A stretch of DNA of 64,000 bases, taken from NCBI RefSeq assembly GCF_900637545.1, contig NZ_LR134376.1, positions 1,445,001 through 1,509,000 of the forward strand, read 5' to 3'. Positions 49,439 to 57,619 of the stretch are shown piece by piece. Each line of letters begins with the position of its first letter. Within the stretch, counting starts at the first letter, position 1. Origin of the DNA: Aeromonas encheleia. GTDB taxonomy: Bacteria; Pseudomonadota; Gammaproteobacteria; Enterobacterales; Aeromonadaceae. Below the pieces are notes generated by a model. That model saw nothing but the letters and a program-made list of their open reading frames with translations, was not told the origin of the DNA and made no database searches. The position numbers and the translations under genes were made by a program.

Positions 49439-50221
49439 ATGTGCGAACTGCTGGGCATGAGTGCCAATGTGCCGACCGACATCTGCTTCAGTTTTACCGG
49501 GCTGATGCTGCGCGGCGGCAAGACAGGCCCCCACAAGGATGGCTGGGGGATCACCTTCTATGAGGGGCGCGGTTTTCGCACCTTCAAGGATCCCGAGCCC
49601 AGCGCCCAGTCACCCATCGCCAAGCTGGTGCAGGCGCTGCCCATCAAGAGCCGCGCCGTGATCAGCCATATCCGGCAGGCCAATCGTGGCTGCGTGTCGC
49701 TGGAGAATACCCATCCGTTCACCCGGGAACTGTGGGGCCGTTACTGGACCTTCGCCCATAACGGGCAACTGACGGGCTACAAGCGGCTGTCGACCGGGCG
49801 TCACCGTCCGGTCGGGGACACCGACAGCGAGCACGCTTTCTGCTGGCTGCTCGCGCAGCTGGAGCAGAAGTACCCCAAGCGTCCGGCCAACTTCCCCGCC
49901 ATGTTCCGCTATCTGGCGAGCCGGTGTGACGAGTTGCGCGGATTGGGGGTGTTCAACATGTTGCTGTCGGATGGGGAGTTCGTGATGACCTATTGCAGCA
50001 ACAACCTCTACTGGCTCACCCGCCGGGCGCCTTTTGGCGAGGCCCGTTTGCTGGATGAGGATGTGGCCATCGATTTCCAGAGTGAGACGACGCCGAACGA
50101 CGTGGTGACCCTGATCGCGACGAGGCCGCTGACCGGCAATGAACACTGGGTGAAGATGGTGCCGGGGGAGTTTTGCCTGTTCCGGCTGGGGGAACTGGCG
50201 CACGGCAATTCACCCGAGTGA
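49439..50221 (+). CDS. yafJ: Class II glutamine amidotransferase YafJ
   Basis: A 260-residue Ntn-type glutamine amidotransferase domain protein. Cys2 directly after the initiator Met (MCELLGMSANVPTD) is the expected nucleophile after Met removal. Other conserved features are HKDGWGITFYEG, ISHIRQANRGCVSLENTHPF, WTFAHNGQLTGYK and GDTDSEHAFCWLL. It stands alone with no synthetase domain; the amide-accepting partner is unknown. E. coli has the same gmhA-yafJ order. Confidence 0.93.
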   Translation: MCELLGMSANVPTDICFSFTGLMLRGGKTGPHKDGWGITFYEGRGFRTFKDPEPSAQSPIAKLVQALPIKSRAVISHIRQANRGCVSLENTHPFTRELWGRYWTFAHNGQLTGYKRLSTGRHRPVGDTDSEHAFCWLLAQLEQKYPKRPANFPAMFRYLASRCDELRGLGVFNMLLSDGEFVMTYCSNNLYWLTRRAPFGEARLLDEDVAIDFQSETTPNDVVTLIATRPLTGNEHWVKMVPGEFCLFRLGELAHGNSPE

Positions 50222-50226
50222 GAGAT

Positions 50227-50258
50227 AAAAAAATACCAGGGTAGAATCCTACCCTGGT
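50227..50258. terminator. Terminator between yafJ and Hpt gene, strongest on the minus strand
   Basis: ACCAGGGTAG-AATC-CTACCCTGGT is a perfect 10-bp stem. The A-run at 50227-50233 gives a seven-T tail for minus-strand transcripts; on the plus strand the tail is only TCTTCG. Confidence 0.85.
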
Positions 50259-50323
50259 TCTTCGCAGCAGCCATACAGGCAAAAGGGATGAGAGAGGTGT
50301 TGCTGAGCCGCATCATTCTCATG
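50227..50323 (-). ncRNA. Candidate small RNA on the minus strand
   Basis: No minus-strand gene lies immediately to the right of the strong minus-oriented terminator, yet upstream of it on that strand a TTGCCA (50354-50359) and AACAAT (50330-50335) pair is spaced by 18 bases like a sigma-70 promoter. Transcription from about 50323 to the T-run would give an RNA of about 97 nt ending in a Rho-independent terminator. No open frame of note is inside. The start is estimated. Confidence 0.35.
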
Positions 50324-50529
50324 ACTCGTATTGTTATTTAAATGTTAATTTGGTGGCAACATTTATGTTGCTCCCTGGTATTCCTGCTTTTCGATAACTT
50401 GAACCGGCTCACATTATGGCGTTATCGAGACCGCTCACCGGGCTGGTCTGCGATCCTATGCCGGATGACAGCCGGCGCGATCATCATCTATATTGTGGTC
50501 TGTTTGAATACCATCAAAGGGAAGCGAAG

Positions 50530-50865
50530 ATGGAGTGGCTGGATCAGAAGGTGCTACGGCAGCTGGCAGAGGACATTGGTCACGAGATGATGCCCGTCGT
50601 CATCTCGGTGTTTGTCGAGGAGGTGGGCGAGCAGCTTGCTCGGCTCAGGCCGCTGTACGAGCAGCGGGACTGGCCCGCACTGGCCCGGGTGGCCCATAGC
50701 ATGAAGTCTTCCTGTGGCAGTTATGGTGCCGAGCCCAGCTACCGGCAGGTGATGGCGCTGGAGCTTGCCTGCCGCCGGGAAGATGCAGAAGAGGCTGGCC
50801 AACTGCTGGCGCAGCTGGAGCACTCCCTGCCACAAGTCTTCTCCCATCTGGCCCGCTATCACTGA
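50530..50865 (+). CDS. Histidine phosphotransfer (Hpt) protein, LuxU-like
   Basis: A 111-residue four-helix protein. The phosphorylation motif is VAHSMKSSCGSYGA (His about residue 56), the HxxKS core of Hpt domains. Its stand-alone size, N-terminus (MEWLDQKVLRQLAEDIGHEM) and overall layout resemble Vibrio LuxU, which passes phosphate between hybrid kinases and LuxO. A hybrid kinase gene lies 2.2 kb downstream on the same strand and is a possible partner. No output regulator is adjacent. It is convergent with the ybhK gene with 8 bases between them and no terminator. Confidence 0.85.
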   Translation: MEWLDQKVLRQLAEDIGHEMMPVVISVFVEEVGEQLARLRPLYEQRDWPALARVAHSMKSSCGSYGAEPSYRQVMALELACRREDAEEAGQLLAQLEHSLPQVFSHLARYH

Positions 50866-50873
50866 TCTCGGGC

Positions 50874-51797
50874 TCAGCCTGCCTTGTGATGCCTGATGTG
50901 CCTGCCTTGGATCACCTCATCCAGCGCCTGTCGAAGCTTGAGACGATCGTGACGATGGGGCAGGGCGACCTCACCCAGCTCGGCCTGGATGAGGCAATCC
51001 GCCAGCTCGGGGACACTGAGGCCCTCTGGCGCCAGTATGGCATCGACCCGGCCTTGACCGATCCGCTCTTCCAGCCAGCGATGCTGCTCGGGCAGTGCCA
51101 GCTGGCCGGCCGGCCCGTTTTCGGCGACCAGGTTGCAGACGAAGACGACGATGGCCTGGCTATCCCGAATGGCGCCAGCCACCTCGTCCAGCAGCAGGGG
51201 GGGCATGACGGAGGTGAGGAAGCTGCCTGGCCCCAGGATGATCATGTCGGCCTGGGTCAGGGCCTGCACGGCCTCGCGGGTGGCCGGCACGGCCGGACTC
51301 AGGCTCAGGGCCCGCGGCGGGGTGGCGAGTTGATCGATGGAGACTTCCCCCAGGATCTGGTCACCGCAGACGGTGTGGGCACAGAGATCGGTGGGCTGCT
51401 CGGACATGGGCAGTAACTGGGGCTCTATCTTCAGCATGTCGCTGATGAGCCGGATGGCATCCAGGGGACGGACACAGAGGTTGTCGAGCGCCAGCAGCAT
51501 CAGATTGCCGAGGTTGTGTCCCGCCAGTTCCCCTCGACCATTGAAGCGGTATTCGAACAACTGGCTGCCGATGCCGGGATCGGTTACCAGCTGATTGAGG
51601 CAGTTGCGCAAGTCCCCCCAGGCGATGCACTCCTGGCTCTTGCGCAAGCGTCCGGTGGAGCCGCCGTCATCCGTGGTGGTGACGATCCCGGTCAGCCGTT
51701 GCCCTAAAAACGAGAGGGAAGAGAGCACCCGGCCCATGCCGTGGCCACCGCCAATGGCGACGACCCGATCAAAGTTACTGATATTTTTTTGCCACAT
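50874..51797 (-). CDS. ybhK: YvcK/CofD family protein (YbhK)
   Basis: A 307-residue cytosolic protein of the YvcK/UPF0052 family, related to CofD but of different role. In Bacillus, YvcK is needed for growth on gluconeogenic carbon and binds UDP-sugars. Motifs are RVVAIGGGHGMGRVLSSL, GIVTTTDDGGSTGRLR, WGDLRNCLNQL, GHNLGNLMLLAL and DMIILGPGSFLTSVMPPLLL. The ATG at 51797 starts the conserved domain; the upstream extension is not conserved. In E. coli ybhK lies beside moaA; here moaA is about 7.7 kb away. Confidence 0.92.
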   Translation of the reverse strand: MWQKNISNFDRVVAIGGGHGMGRVLSSLSFLGQRLTGIVTTTDDGGSTGRLRKSQECIAWGDLRNCLNQLVTDPGIGSQLFEYRFNGRGELAGHNLGNLMLLALDNLCVRPLDAIRLISDMLKIEPQLLPMSEQPTDLCAHTVCGDQILGEVSIDQLATPPRALSLSPAVPATREAVQALTQADMIILGPGSFLTSVMPPLLLDEVAGAIRDSQAIVVFVCNLVAENGPAGQLALPEQHRWLEERIGQGRVDAILAPEGLSVPELADCLIQAELGEVALPHRHDRLKLRQALDEVIQGRHIRHHKAG

Positions 51798-51908
51798 GCA
51801 GCCATCCTGTGGGTGGGTCTGTGAGAACCATTCTAGCCAATATGGCCAGCTAATCATTTGATAAGGGTATGATTTTTGCTTACCACCTGCATCGCATACC
51901 ACTAGGAG

Positions 51909-53093
51909 ATGGCGTTGAACTTCCTGACGGCTCACTCTCTTGCAGAGACGACCCTGCTGGCCGCCCAACAGATAGTCGAGCGGCTGCTCGCTCAATCACC
52001 TCATTCCCCATCGCTGTTGCTGGTCTATTTTACCCAAGCTCACGATGCTGCGGTACTGCGTCATGCGCTTAAAATCCGCTTCCCGGATTGTCGTCTCATC
52101 GGTTGCAGCTCCTGCGGCGGGATCATGACCCAGGCCGGCCACCATGCCCGGCATGGCTGGGGCCTGGCGGTCGCCGCCCTCTATGACGACAAGGGGGCCT
52201 ACGGCGTGGCCGGTCAGGCCGGGGACGAGCTGGATGCACGCCAGCTGCTGCGCGGCGCCATCGCCGATGGCGGACGCCCCGGCGAGCTACCACAGCTCAT
52301 CTTGCTGCATACCAGCCCCGGGCTGGAAGAGGTCATGCTGGCGGGGATCGAGGCGGAGTTCGGCACGACGGTTCCCGTCGTGGGGGGCTCGGCGGCGGAT
52401 GATGGGGTCACCGGCGAATGGCAGCTGTGCTGGGACGAGGGCGAGAGCCGGCAAGGCGCGGTGCTGGCGGTGCTCTACCCCGATTGCCAGCTGGCCTTCC
52501 AGTTTCACTCCGGCTATGTCCCCACCGAACAGCATGGCACCATCACCGCCCTGGATGGGCGCGAGGTGCTGACCATAGATCACGAGCCGGCGGCCCGGGT
52601 GTATGCCCGCTGGACGGAGCGCGAGACCCCTTGGCAGGTGGGTCCCATCCTGAAGGAGACCACCCTCTCTCCGCTGGCCCGCCAGGTCGGGACCCTGGAT
52701 GACATGCCTTATTACAAGCTCTCTCACCCCGAGGCGGTGACCCCGAGAGAAGGGTTGCGGCTGTTTACCGAGACCCGGCTGGGGGAGCGCCTGCAGCTGA
52801 TGTACAGCAGTGAGGAAGGCCTGTTGCAGCGCAGCCTGAATGCGGTGCGGATCGAGCCCGAATATGGCATGGCGGGCAGCCTGCAGCCCTTCGGCGCCCT
52901 GGTGGTGTTCTGTGCCGGCTGCCGACTGGTGCTGGGGGAGAGCCTGAACGACGTCGTCGACCAGTTCCGCAGCCAGCTGGGGGAGATCCCCTTCATCACC
53001 CCCTTTACCTTCGGCGAGCAGGGGCGTTTGCCCCATGGTGAGCTGGCCCATGGCAACCTCATGGTATCGAGCGTAATCTTCCTCGATAGCTGA
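51909..53093 (+). CDS. FIST-domain sensor protein, NosP-like
   Basis: A 394-residue cytosolic protein with FIST-N (about residues 30-220: LLLVYFTQAHDAAVLRHALK, LIGCSSCGGIMTQAG, VVGGSAADDGVTGEW) and FIST-C (about 225-385: YKLSHPEAVTPREGLRLFTE, FCAGCRLVLGESLNDVVDQF). FIST proteins sense small ligands; NosP members bind haem and nitric oxide and regulate a kinase encoded next door, as is the case here, with 18 bases between the genes. AGGAG directly abuts the ATG at 51909, so a TTG at 51915 may be the true start. The haem ligand cannot be assigned from sequence alone. Confidence 0.85.
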   Translation: MALNFLTAHSLAETTLLAAQQIVERLLAQSPHSPSLLLVYFTQAHDAAVLRHALKIRFPDCRLIGCSSCGGIMTQAGHHARHGWGLAVAALYDDKGAYGVAGQAGDELDARQLLRGAIADGGRPGELPQLILLHTSPGLEEVMLAGIEAEFGTTVPVVGGSAADDGVTGEWQLCWDEGESRQGAVLAVLYPDCQLAFQFHSGYVPTEQHGTITALDGREVLTIDHEPAARVYARWTERETPWQVGPILKETTLSPLARQVGTLDDMPYYKLSHPEAVTPREGLRLFTETRLGERLQLMYSSEEGLLQRSLNAVRIEPEYGMAGSLQPFGALVVFCAGCRLVLGESLNDVVDQFRSQLGEIPFITPFTFGEQGRLPHGELAHGNLMVSSVIFLDS

Positions 53094-53111
53094 CACAGTG
53101 CTGGACACAAG

Positions 53112-55064
53112 ATGATAGGCAATACCGAACTCGAAGCTCTGGGTGACAAGCTGCAGACCACACTGGTGGAGCTGGTGCGCTGCCGGGAGCGGGAGGCCAA
53201 ATACCGCCAGGAGTCGCAGGCCTTGCTGTGCGGGGTGGCGACGCTGGCCGATGCCCAGAGCCTGGAGCAGGTGCTGGACAGCCTCATCCAGACGCTCAAG
53301 CCTTTCATCGGCTTCGAGCATGCGGATGTGGTGGCCTGGGGCGGGGCGAGCGGCACCACTCATCTCAGCACCCAGCCCGAGGAGACGGGCCGCCCCTGGC
53401 CATTGACCCCGCTCTTCTCCCGCGCCATCGCGGGGGAAACCCTGGTCATCTATGATCCGTCCCAGCTGCCTGAGCTGGCACCCCTGGCGGGGGCGGCGGG
53501 CTGGGCCAGCGTCATGATGACGGGGCTGCAGGCCCCCGGTTTTTCCGGGGTGCTCATCTGCCGTCATGGCGCCGTGGGCACCTTCGATCTCAAGAGCAAG
53601 GCGGCGATGCAGCGGTGCCGTCCCCTCATCTCCCAGGCGCTGGTCAACATTGCCTATAGAGCTCGCCTGCAGGAGCAGGTCGAGCTCAAGACCCTGGCCC
53701 TGCAGGCCAGCGAGCAGCGTTTTCGCAGCTTTGCCGCCATGGCGTCCGACTGGTTCTGGGAGACGGATCCCGAGCATAGGCTCAGCTATGTGTCGGCCCC
53801 CGGTTACCGCAGAGAGCTGATCGCCCGCCAGGTCGGCCGCAGCCTCTATGCTTTTGCCCATGACCCCCAGGATCCCGAGTGGTGCAAGTACCGACGGTTG
53901 ATCGCGCTGCAACTGCCGGTGCGGGCGATGCGTACCCAGGTGGTGCTGGCCAGAGGGCCTCGCTGGATGGAGCTCAACGCCGAGCCCTGCTTCGATGCCG
54001 ACGGTGTCTTTATCGGTTATCGGGGCACGGCGCGGGAGATCGACAACCAGATCCGCCGGGAGCAGGAGCTGGCGCGGGCACGGGACGAGGCGGAGACGGC
54101 CAACCGGGCCAAGTCACAGTTCCTGGCCATGATGACTCACGAGATCCGCTCCCCCATGAATGCGGTGCTGGGGATGCTGGATCTGTTGCAATACGGGCGG
54201 CTCGAGGCCCAGCAACAGGCCCTGCTCGGCCATGCCACCCACTCGGCGCATCTGCTGCAGACCATCATCGATGATGTGCTCGACTTCTCGAAGATCGAAT
54301 CTCACACCCTGGCGCTGCACGCCGAGCCGCTGCAACCCGCCCGCCTGTGTCAGGCGCTGGTGGAGCCGCTGCAGGCGCAAGCCAGCGCCAAGGGCATCCG
54401 CTTGCATTGGCAACTGGATGAATCGGTGCCGGACTGGTTGCAGGGGGACTCGGTCCGGCTGTCCCAGGTGATCGGCAACCTGCTCGGCAATGCGGTGAAG
54501 TTTACCGCCACCGGCAGCGTGCAGCTGGCGCTGGGGTGGCAGGATGAGCGACTGAGGGTGTCGGTGACCGATACCGGGATAGGTATCTCCGCCGAGGATC
54601 AGGGGTTGTTGTTCGAGCCATTTTTTCAGGTCGACAGCTCGGCCACCCGCCGTTTCTCCGGCTCCGGGCTCGGGCTTGCCATCAGCCGACGGCTGGTGCA
54701 GCTGATGGGCGGCGAGATCTACCTGCAGAGTACGCCCGGCCAGGGCAGCCGTTTCTGGTTCGAGTTGCCCGGCATGGCGGCCCCTTGCATAGACCCGGGT
54801 CAGCCCGTCACCGATGCGCTCGCCATGCTGGATCTGGATGTGCTGGTGGTGGAGGACAGCCCGGTCAATCAGCTGGTGGTGTCGCTCATGCTGCAGAAAT
54901 TGGTGTGCAGGGTGCGGCTGGCGGCCAATGGCCTGGAGGCGTTGGCGCAGGTCAACGAGCGGCGGCCCGATCTCATCCTGATGGACATGCGGATGCCGCA
55001 TATGGATGGGCTGGAGGCGACCCGTCGCTTGCGTGAAATGGGGTGTGGGATCCCGTGGCGCTGA
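53112..55064 (+). CDS. Hybrid sensor histidine kinase with frameshifted receiver domain
   Basis: A 650-residue open frame: N-terminal GAF-like region (about 25-190), PAS domain (about 200-320, with [20 protein letters not shown]), HisKA dimerisation domain with [15 protein letters not shown] (His about 341), and an ATPase domain with [41 protein letters not shown] and [13 protein letters not shown]. The receiver domain begins [15 protein letters not shown] (about 580) and has the acceptor Asp in [13 protein letters not shown] (about 623), then stops at CGIPWR. The rest of the receiver continues in another frame. It resembles VpsS/NahK kinases paired with NosP. Kinase catalytic residues are intact. 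Confidence 0.88.
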   Translation: MIGNTELEALGDKLQTTLVELVRCREREAKYRQESQALLCGVATLADAQSLEQVLDSLIQTLKPFIGFEHADVVAWGGASGTTHLSTQPEETGRPWPLTPLFSRAIAGETLVIYDPSQLPELAPLAGAAGWASVMMTGLQAPGFSGVLICRHGAVGTFDLKSKAAMQRCRPLISQALVNIAYRARLQEQVELKTLALQASEQRFRSFAAMASDWFWETDPEHRLSYVSAPGYRRELIARQVGRSLYAFAHDPQDPEWCKYRRLIALQLPVRAMRTQVVLARGPRWMELNAEPCFDADGVFIGYRGTAREIDNQIRREQELARARDEAETANRAKSQFLAMMTHEIRSPMNAVLGMLDLLQYGRLEAQQQALLGHATHSAHLLQTIIDDVLDFSKIESHTLALHAEPLQPARLCQALVEPLQAQASAKGIRLHWQLDESVPDWLQGDSVRLSQVIGNLLGNAVKFTATGSVQLALGWQDERLRVSVTDTGIGISAEDQGLLFEPFFQVDSSATRRFSGSGLGLAISRRLVQLMGGEIYLQSTPGQGSRFWFELPGMAAPCIDPGQPVTDALAMLDLDVLVVEDSPVNQLVVSLMLQKLVCRVRLAANGLEALAQVNERRPDLILMDMRMPHMDGLEATRRLREMGCGIPWR

Positions 55065-55204
55065 CGGCCAATGCCATGACGGAGGACAGGGCACGTTGTC
55101 TGGCCCAGGGGATGAACGATTTCCTGGCCAAACCCATCAGCCTGGCCCGGCTGCGCAGCTGCTTGCAGCGGCATTGCGGGGCTGTAAACCCGGGATCCAG
55201 ATAA
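55055..55204 (+). pseudogene. Detached C-terminal end of the hybrid kinase receiver domain
   Basis: Read in the frame starting at 55055, the sequence gives [19 protein letters not shown] and then [14 protein letters not shown], the normal end of a receiver domain with the conserved Thr and Lys. It ends at TAA 55202-55204. One missing base near 55051-55056 (for example in the CCCG run) would join it to the upstream 650 codons. This is either a true mutation or a sequencing error. Confidence 0.85.
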
Positions 55205-55232
55205 AAAAAATGGTCAACCTGGTGGTTGACCA
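55203..55232. terminator. Terminator between the hybrid kinase and the LON-domain gene
   Basis: TGGTCAACC-TGGT-GGTTGACCA, a 9-bp stem. Eight A residues on the left give a strong T-run for the minus-strand LON-domain transcript; the plus-strand tail is weaker (ATTCTT). Confidence 0.8.
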
Positions 55233-55370
55233 ATTCTTCAGCAAATACTGAAGAGAGCACGGGATAAATCGGGTTGTACAGGCACTTATGAAAAATTCGT
55301 GCCAACTTTTAATGACCTGTTTTTGCGGCTTGCAGCTGAGTAATCTGTCATTCCTCGCTGCCGGCTCGTC

Positions 55371-55418
55371 GCAAAATGCGAATTATGTGTTTTCATTGTA
55401 AGAATATTCGCATTTTGC
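55371..55418. repeat. 13-bp inverted repeat GCAAAATGCGAAT / ATTCGCATTTTGC
   Basis: Perfect inverted arms at 55371-55383 and 55406-55418 with a 22-base AT-rich spacer, just downstream of the LON-domain gene. Related copies of the same motif lie upstream of that gene. Confidence 0.8.
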
Positions 55419-55433
55419 AAATCTACTTTTGAC

Positions 55434-56009
55434 TCACTGTGCGATCAGTCGGCGCAAGAACTGGCGCGCCGCTTCACTGTTTTGTTTGGCAATCAACATC
55501 TGTTTTTCATAGATCGGCATGGGCAGGATCTCGAGCCAGCGTTGGCAGAGCCAGGCCGCATCGTCGAACTGCTTGTCCGGGTAGAGCTCATCCAGTTCCG
55601 GATATTGTTCAAACACCTCCCTCAATCTGCTCACCAGCGGTGTGTCGCTGGAATCTGAGTGGGCACTCGGCCAGTTGGGCAGGGTTTCTACCTTGGCGTG
55701 GCGCAAGCCGGTTTCGTCCGTCTCCATTTCATGAATGGAGAAGCGTTCGAGACCGAGCACTGTGACCCCGAGCAAGCCATCGTTGAGGGTGTAGAAATCA
55801 GTCACCTTGACGCGAGTACCGACCGGCAGTATGCGCCCGCAGCTACCCGTGCTGGTCGTCTCTTCCATGACGATGCCAAAGCCCCGATCATCGATGAACG
55901 ATTCCTTGAGCATCTGCAGGTGGCGTGGCTCAAACAGGCGCAAGGGGAGTTTCCCGCCCGGCAGTATGTGTGAGGGCAAGGGGAACAGTGCCAAGGGTTG
56001 AAGTTTCAT
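55434..56009 (-). CDS. LON substrate-binding domain protein
   Basis: A 191-residue protein matching the N-terminal (substrate-binding) domain of Lon protease without the ATPase or protease parts. Motifs are LALFPLPSHILPGGKLPLRL, FEPRHLQMLKESF, FGIVM and GTRVKVTDFYTLNDGLLGVT. Such small LON-domain proteins are widespread; their role is unknown. The ATG at 56009 has a GGAGG ribosome-binding site. It stands alone between the kinase and the globin gene and is flanked by a repeated GCAAAATGCG motif on both sides. Confidence 0.88.
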   Translation of the reverse strand: MKLQPLALFPLPSHILPGGKLPLRLFEPRHLQMLKESFIDDRGFGIVMEETTSTGSCGRILPVGTRVKVTDFYTLNDGLLGVTVLGLERFSIHEMETDETGLRHAKVETLPNWPSAHSDSSDTPLVSRLREVFEQYPELDELYPDKQFDDAAWLCQRWLEILPMPIYEKQMLIAKQNSEAARQFLRRLIAQ

Positions 56010-56317
56010 GTTCCATCCTCCGATAAGTCGCATCTGCATATGACAATGCAGTGACTGTGCCAGAGGGTGGAAAAAGCGGTGTATTGGGACTGCTGAAGGA
56101 AGAACTATTTTAATAGTCGATGAAAATCATGTGGTTATGGGGAGGCAAAAATGCAGCTTTGGTCCGATGCAGCCTTGGACACAAGTGACTCGCAAGGGTT
56201 TCGAACATGCCCCATCTGCAGAATGGGGTCTCGTTCGCATATTGCAAATGACTCCCCTGCAAAATGCGCCTCTGCCATCCACCTTCAGCAGCTCTCTGGC
56301 ATGATGGCAGATGCGGG
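56010..56317. other. Intergenic region between globin and LON-domain genes
   Basis: 308 bases. It holds the LON-gene promoter region (AT-rich around 56100-56130), a CCCCAT/ATGGGG inverted repeat near 56208-56226, and two copies of the GCAWWWTGC-type motif (56234-56245 and 56259-56268). No credible open frame is seen. Confidence 0.5.
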
Positions 56318-56743
56318 CTAGGCGGTTGACTCGGCGTGCTGATTCAAGCCTTCCAGCATCAGGGCCGCGATCTCGTCATACATCTGTGACCAGGCTTCGG
56401 CCAGCTCGGGCTTGAAGTTTGCGCCCAAGCGCCGCGCCAGCACTGTCGTCAGCGCCTGCTTCAACAGTGCGAACTGGTGTGGTTCCACCTTGAACTTGCG
56501 GTGTCTGCGACCGAGATCCCTGATGATGAAACCCAAGGCATCCAGCTGCTCCAGGCTGGTGATCACCGTGTTCAGGGTCTCCGACACCTTGGCGACCGGC
56601 ATGCCCGCAGGATCGGGAAAGAGGTTGATCAATTCCGGCGACAGTCGGAACAGCTCCTCATACACCTCCTGCACATAGGTGTGATTCAATGCGGTTACCT
56701 TGCCCCATGCTCTCTGCACCAACTCGATCTGTTCGGGAGTCAT
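56318..56743 (-). CDS. Single-domain globin (Vitreoscilla-haemoglobin/Hmp globin type)
   Basis: A 141-residue globin without a reductase domain. The proximal His is in DLGRRHRKFKVEPHQ (about residue 84), and helices typical of the family are seen at QIELVQRAWGKV and YVQEVYEELFRLSPELINLF. Such globins bind oxygen and nitric oxide. The ATG at 56743 is preferred because AGGAAGG lies nine bases upstream; an ATG at 56752 would sit directly on that element. It is upstream of the LON-domain gene and downstream of narP on the same strand. The narP terminator separates it from narXP. Confidence 0.9.
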   Translation of the reverse strand: MTPEQIELVQRAWGKVTALNHTYVQEVYEELFRLSPELINLFPDPAGMPVAKVSETLNTVITSLEQLDALGFIIRDLGRRHRKFKVEPHQFALLKQALTTVLARRLGANFKPELAEAWSQMYDEIAALMLEGLNQHAESTA

Positions 56744-56879
56744 GCCGTCCATCCTTCCTGTGTGGTCGCCTGAAGATAATAATGCACTTGCTCAATAAGG
56801 CACAGAGGGGGAAATAAATCATTTCATGGGCCCGGCCGATCGGGACTGTGTGGCGGGGACGGGTCGACACCTGGTCAGC

Positions 56880-56904
56880 AAAAGGCCCCGACGTAGCGGG
56901 GCCT
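56880..56904 (-). terminator. narX-narP operon terminator
   Basis: On the minus strand AGGCCCCG-CTACGT-CGGGGCCT followed by T residues; an 8-bp stem about 80 bases after the narP stop. Confidence 0.8.
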
Positions 56905-56980
56905 GATTGATTATTTATGCAGCCAGTTGAGCCGCCAGCCGCGACCCTGATGTGATCGCAGGACCCGGAGGGTGAGCGCG

Positions 56981-57619
56981 CTAGTTGCGCTGCTCCAGGT
57001 ACATGACGGCGGCTTCCACCCGGCTCTGGGCCTCGAGCTTCTTCAGCAGACTCTTCACGTGCACCTTGACCGTCCCTTCGGAAATATGGAGCACGGAGGC
57101 GACCTGCTTGTTGGAGAGCCCCTTGGCTATCTCGCGCAGGATCTGCATCTCGCGGCGGGTCAGGCTCTCCAGCTTCTGCTGCAGATGATCCAGCTCGTAG
57201 ATGTTTTCCAGATAGGGGCGCAGCGGCTCGCTCAGGATCTGCTTGCCGGTCATGACATCGGCCAGTTGGCCCAGCAGCATGTCAGGCTCGGTGTCCTTGA
57301 GCAGGTAACCATCGGCGCCGGCCTTGAGCAGGGCCACCACGTCCTGGCGGGCATCGGAGACAGTCAGGATCACCACCCGGGAGGTGACCTCTTCGGCCCG
57401 CAGCGCCTTGAGGGTGTCGAGGCCGGATAGCCCCTTCATGTTGAGATCGAGCAGGATCAGGTCGGGTTCGGATTCCTTGGCCATGGCCACGGCATCGGTA
57501 CCGTTGGAAGCCTCACCGATCACCTCGATGTTCTCTTCCAGTTCCAGCAGCTGCACAATCCCTTTGCGCATGAGGGGATGGTCATCCACGACCAGAACAC
57601 TATATTTCATCTCGTCCAT
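56981..57619 (-). CDS. narP: Nitrate/nitrite response regulator NarP (NarL family)
   Basis: A 212-residue two-domain regulator: receiver (VLVVDDHPLMRKGIVQLL; acceptor Asp in LILLDLNMKGLSG; Lys in GYLLKDTEP) and a LuxR-type helix-turn-helix (LTRREMQILREIAKGLSNKQ, LHISEGTVKVHVKSLLKKL). It responds to the adjacent NarX/NarQ-type sensor and binds heptamer sites such as those upstream of napF. NarP and NarL cannot be separated with certainty by sequence; the lone regulator beside nap suggests NarP. The ATG overlaps the narX stop (TGATG). Confidence 0.92.
   Translation of the reverse strand: MDEMKYSVLVVDDHPLMRKGIVQLLELEENIEVIGEASNGTDAVAMAKESEPDLILLDLNMKGLSGLDTLKALRAEEVTSRVVILTVSDARQDVVALLKAGADGYLLKDTEPDMLLGQLADVMTGKQILSEPLRPYLENIYELDHLQQKLESLTRREMQILREIAKGLSNKQVASVLHISEGTVKVHVKSLLKKLEAQSRVEAAVMYLEQRN

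Larger units (their letters stand above)
50222..50529. other. Intergenic region between yafJ and the Hpt gene
   Basis: 308 bases. It contains the terminator at 50227-50258, a possible minus-strand small RNA with its own promoter (50323-50359), and the AT-rich promoter region of the Hpt gene. A plus-strand open extension of the Hpt frame from 50416 has no family signal. Confidence 0.5.

Noticed and set aside
50416..50529. An N-terminal extension of the Hpt protein from 50416
   Set aside because: The added residues show no conservation pattern and lie in a promoter-like AT-rich area; the ATG at 50530 gives a LuxU-sized protein.
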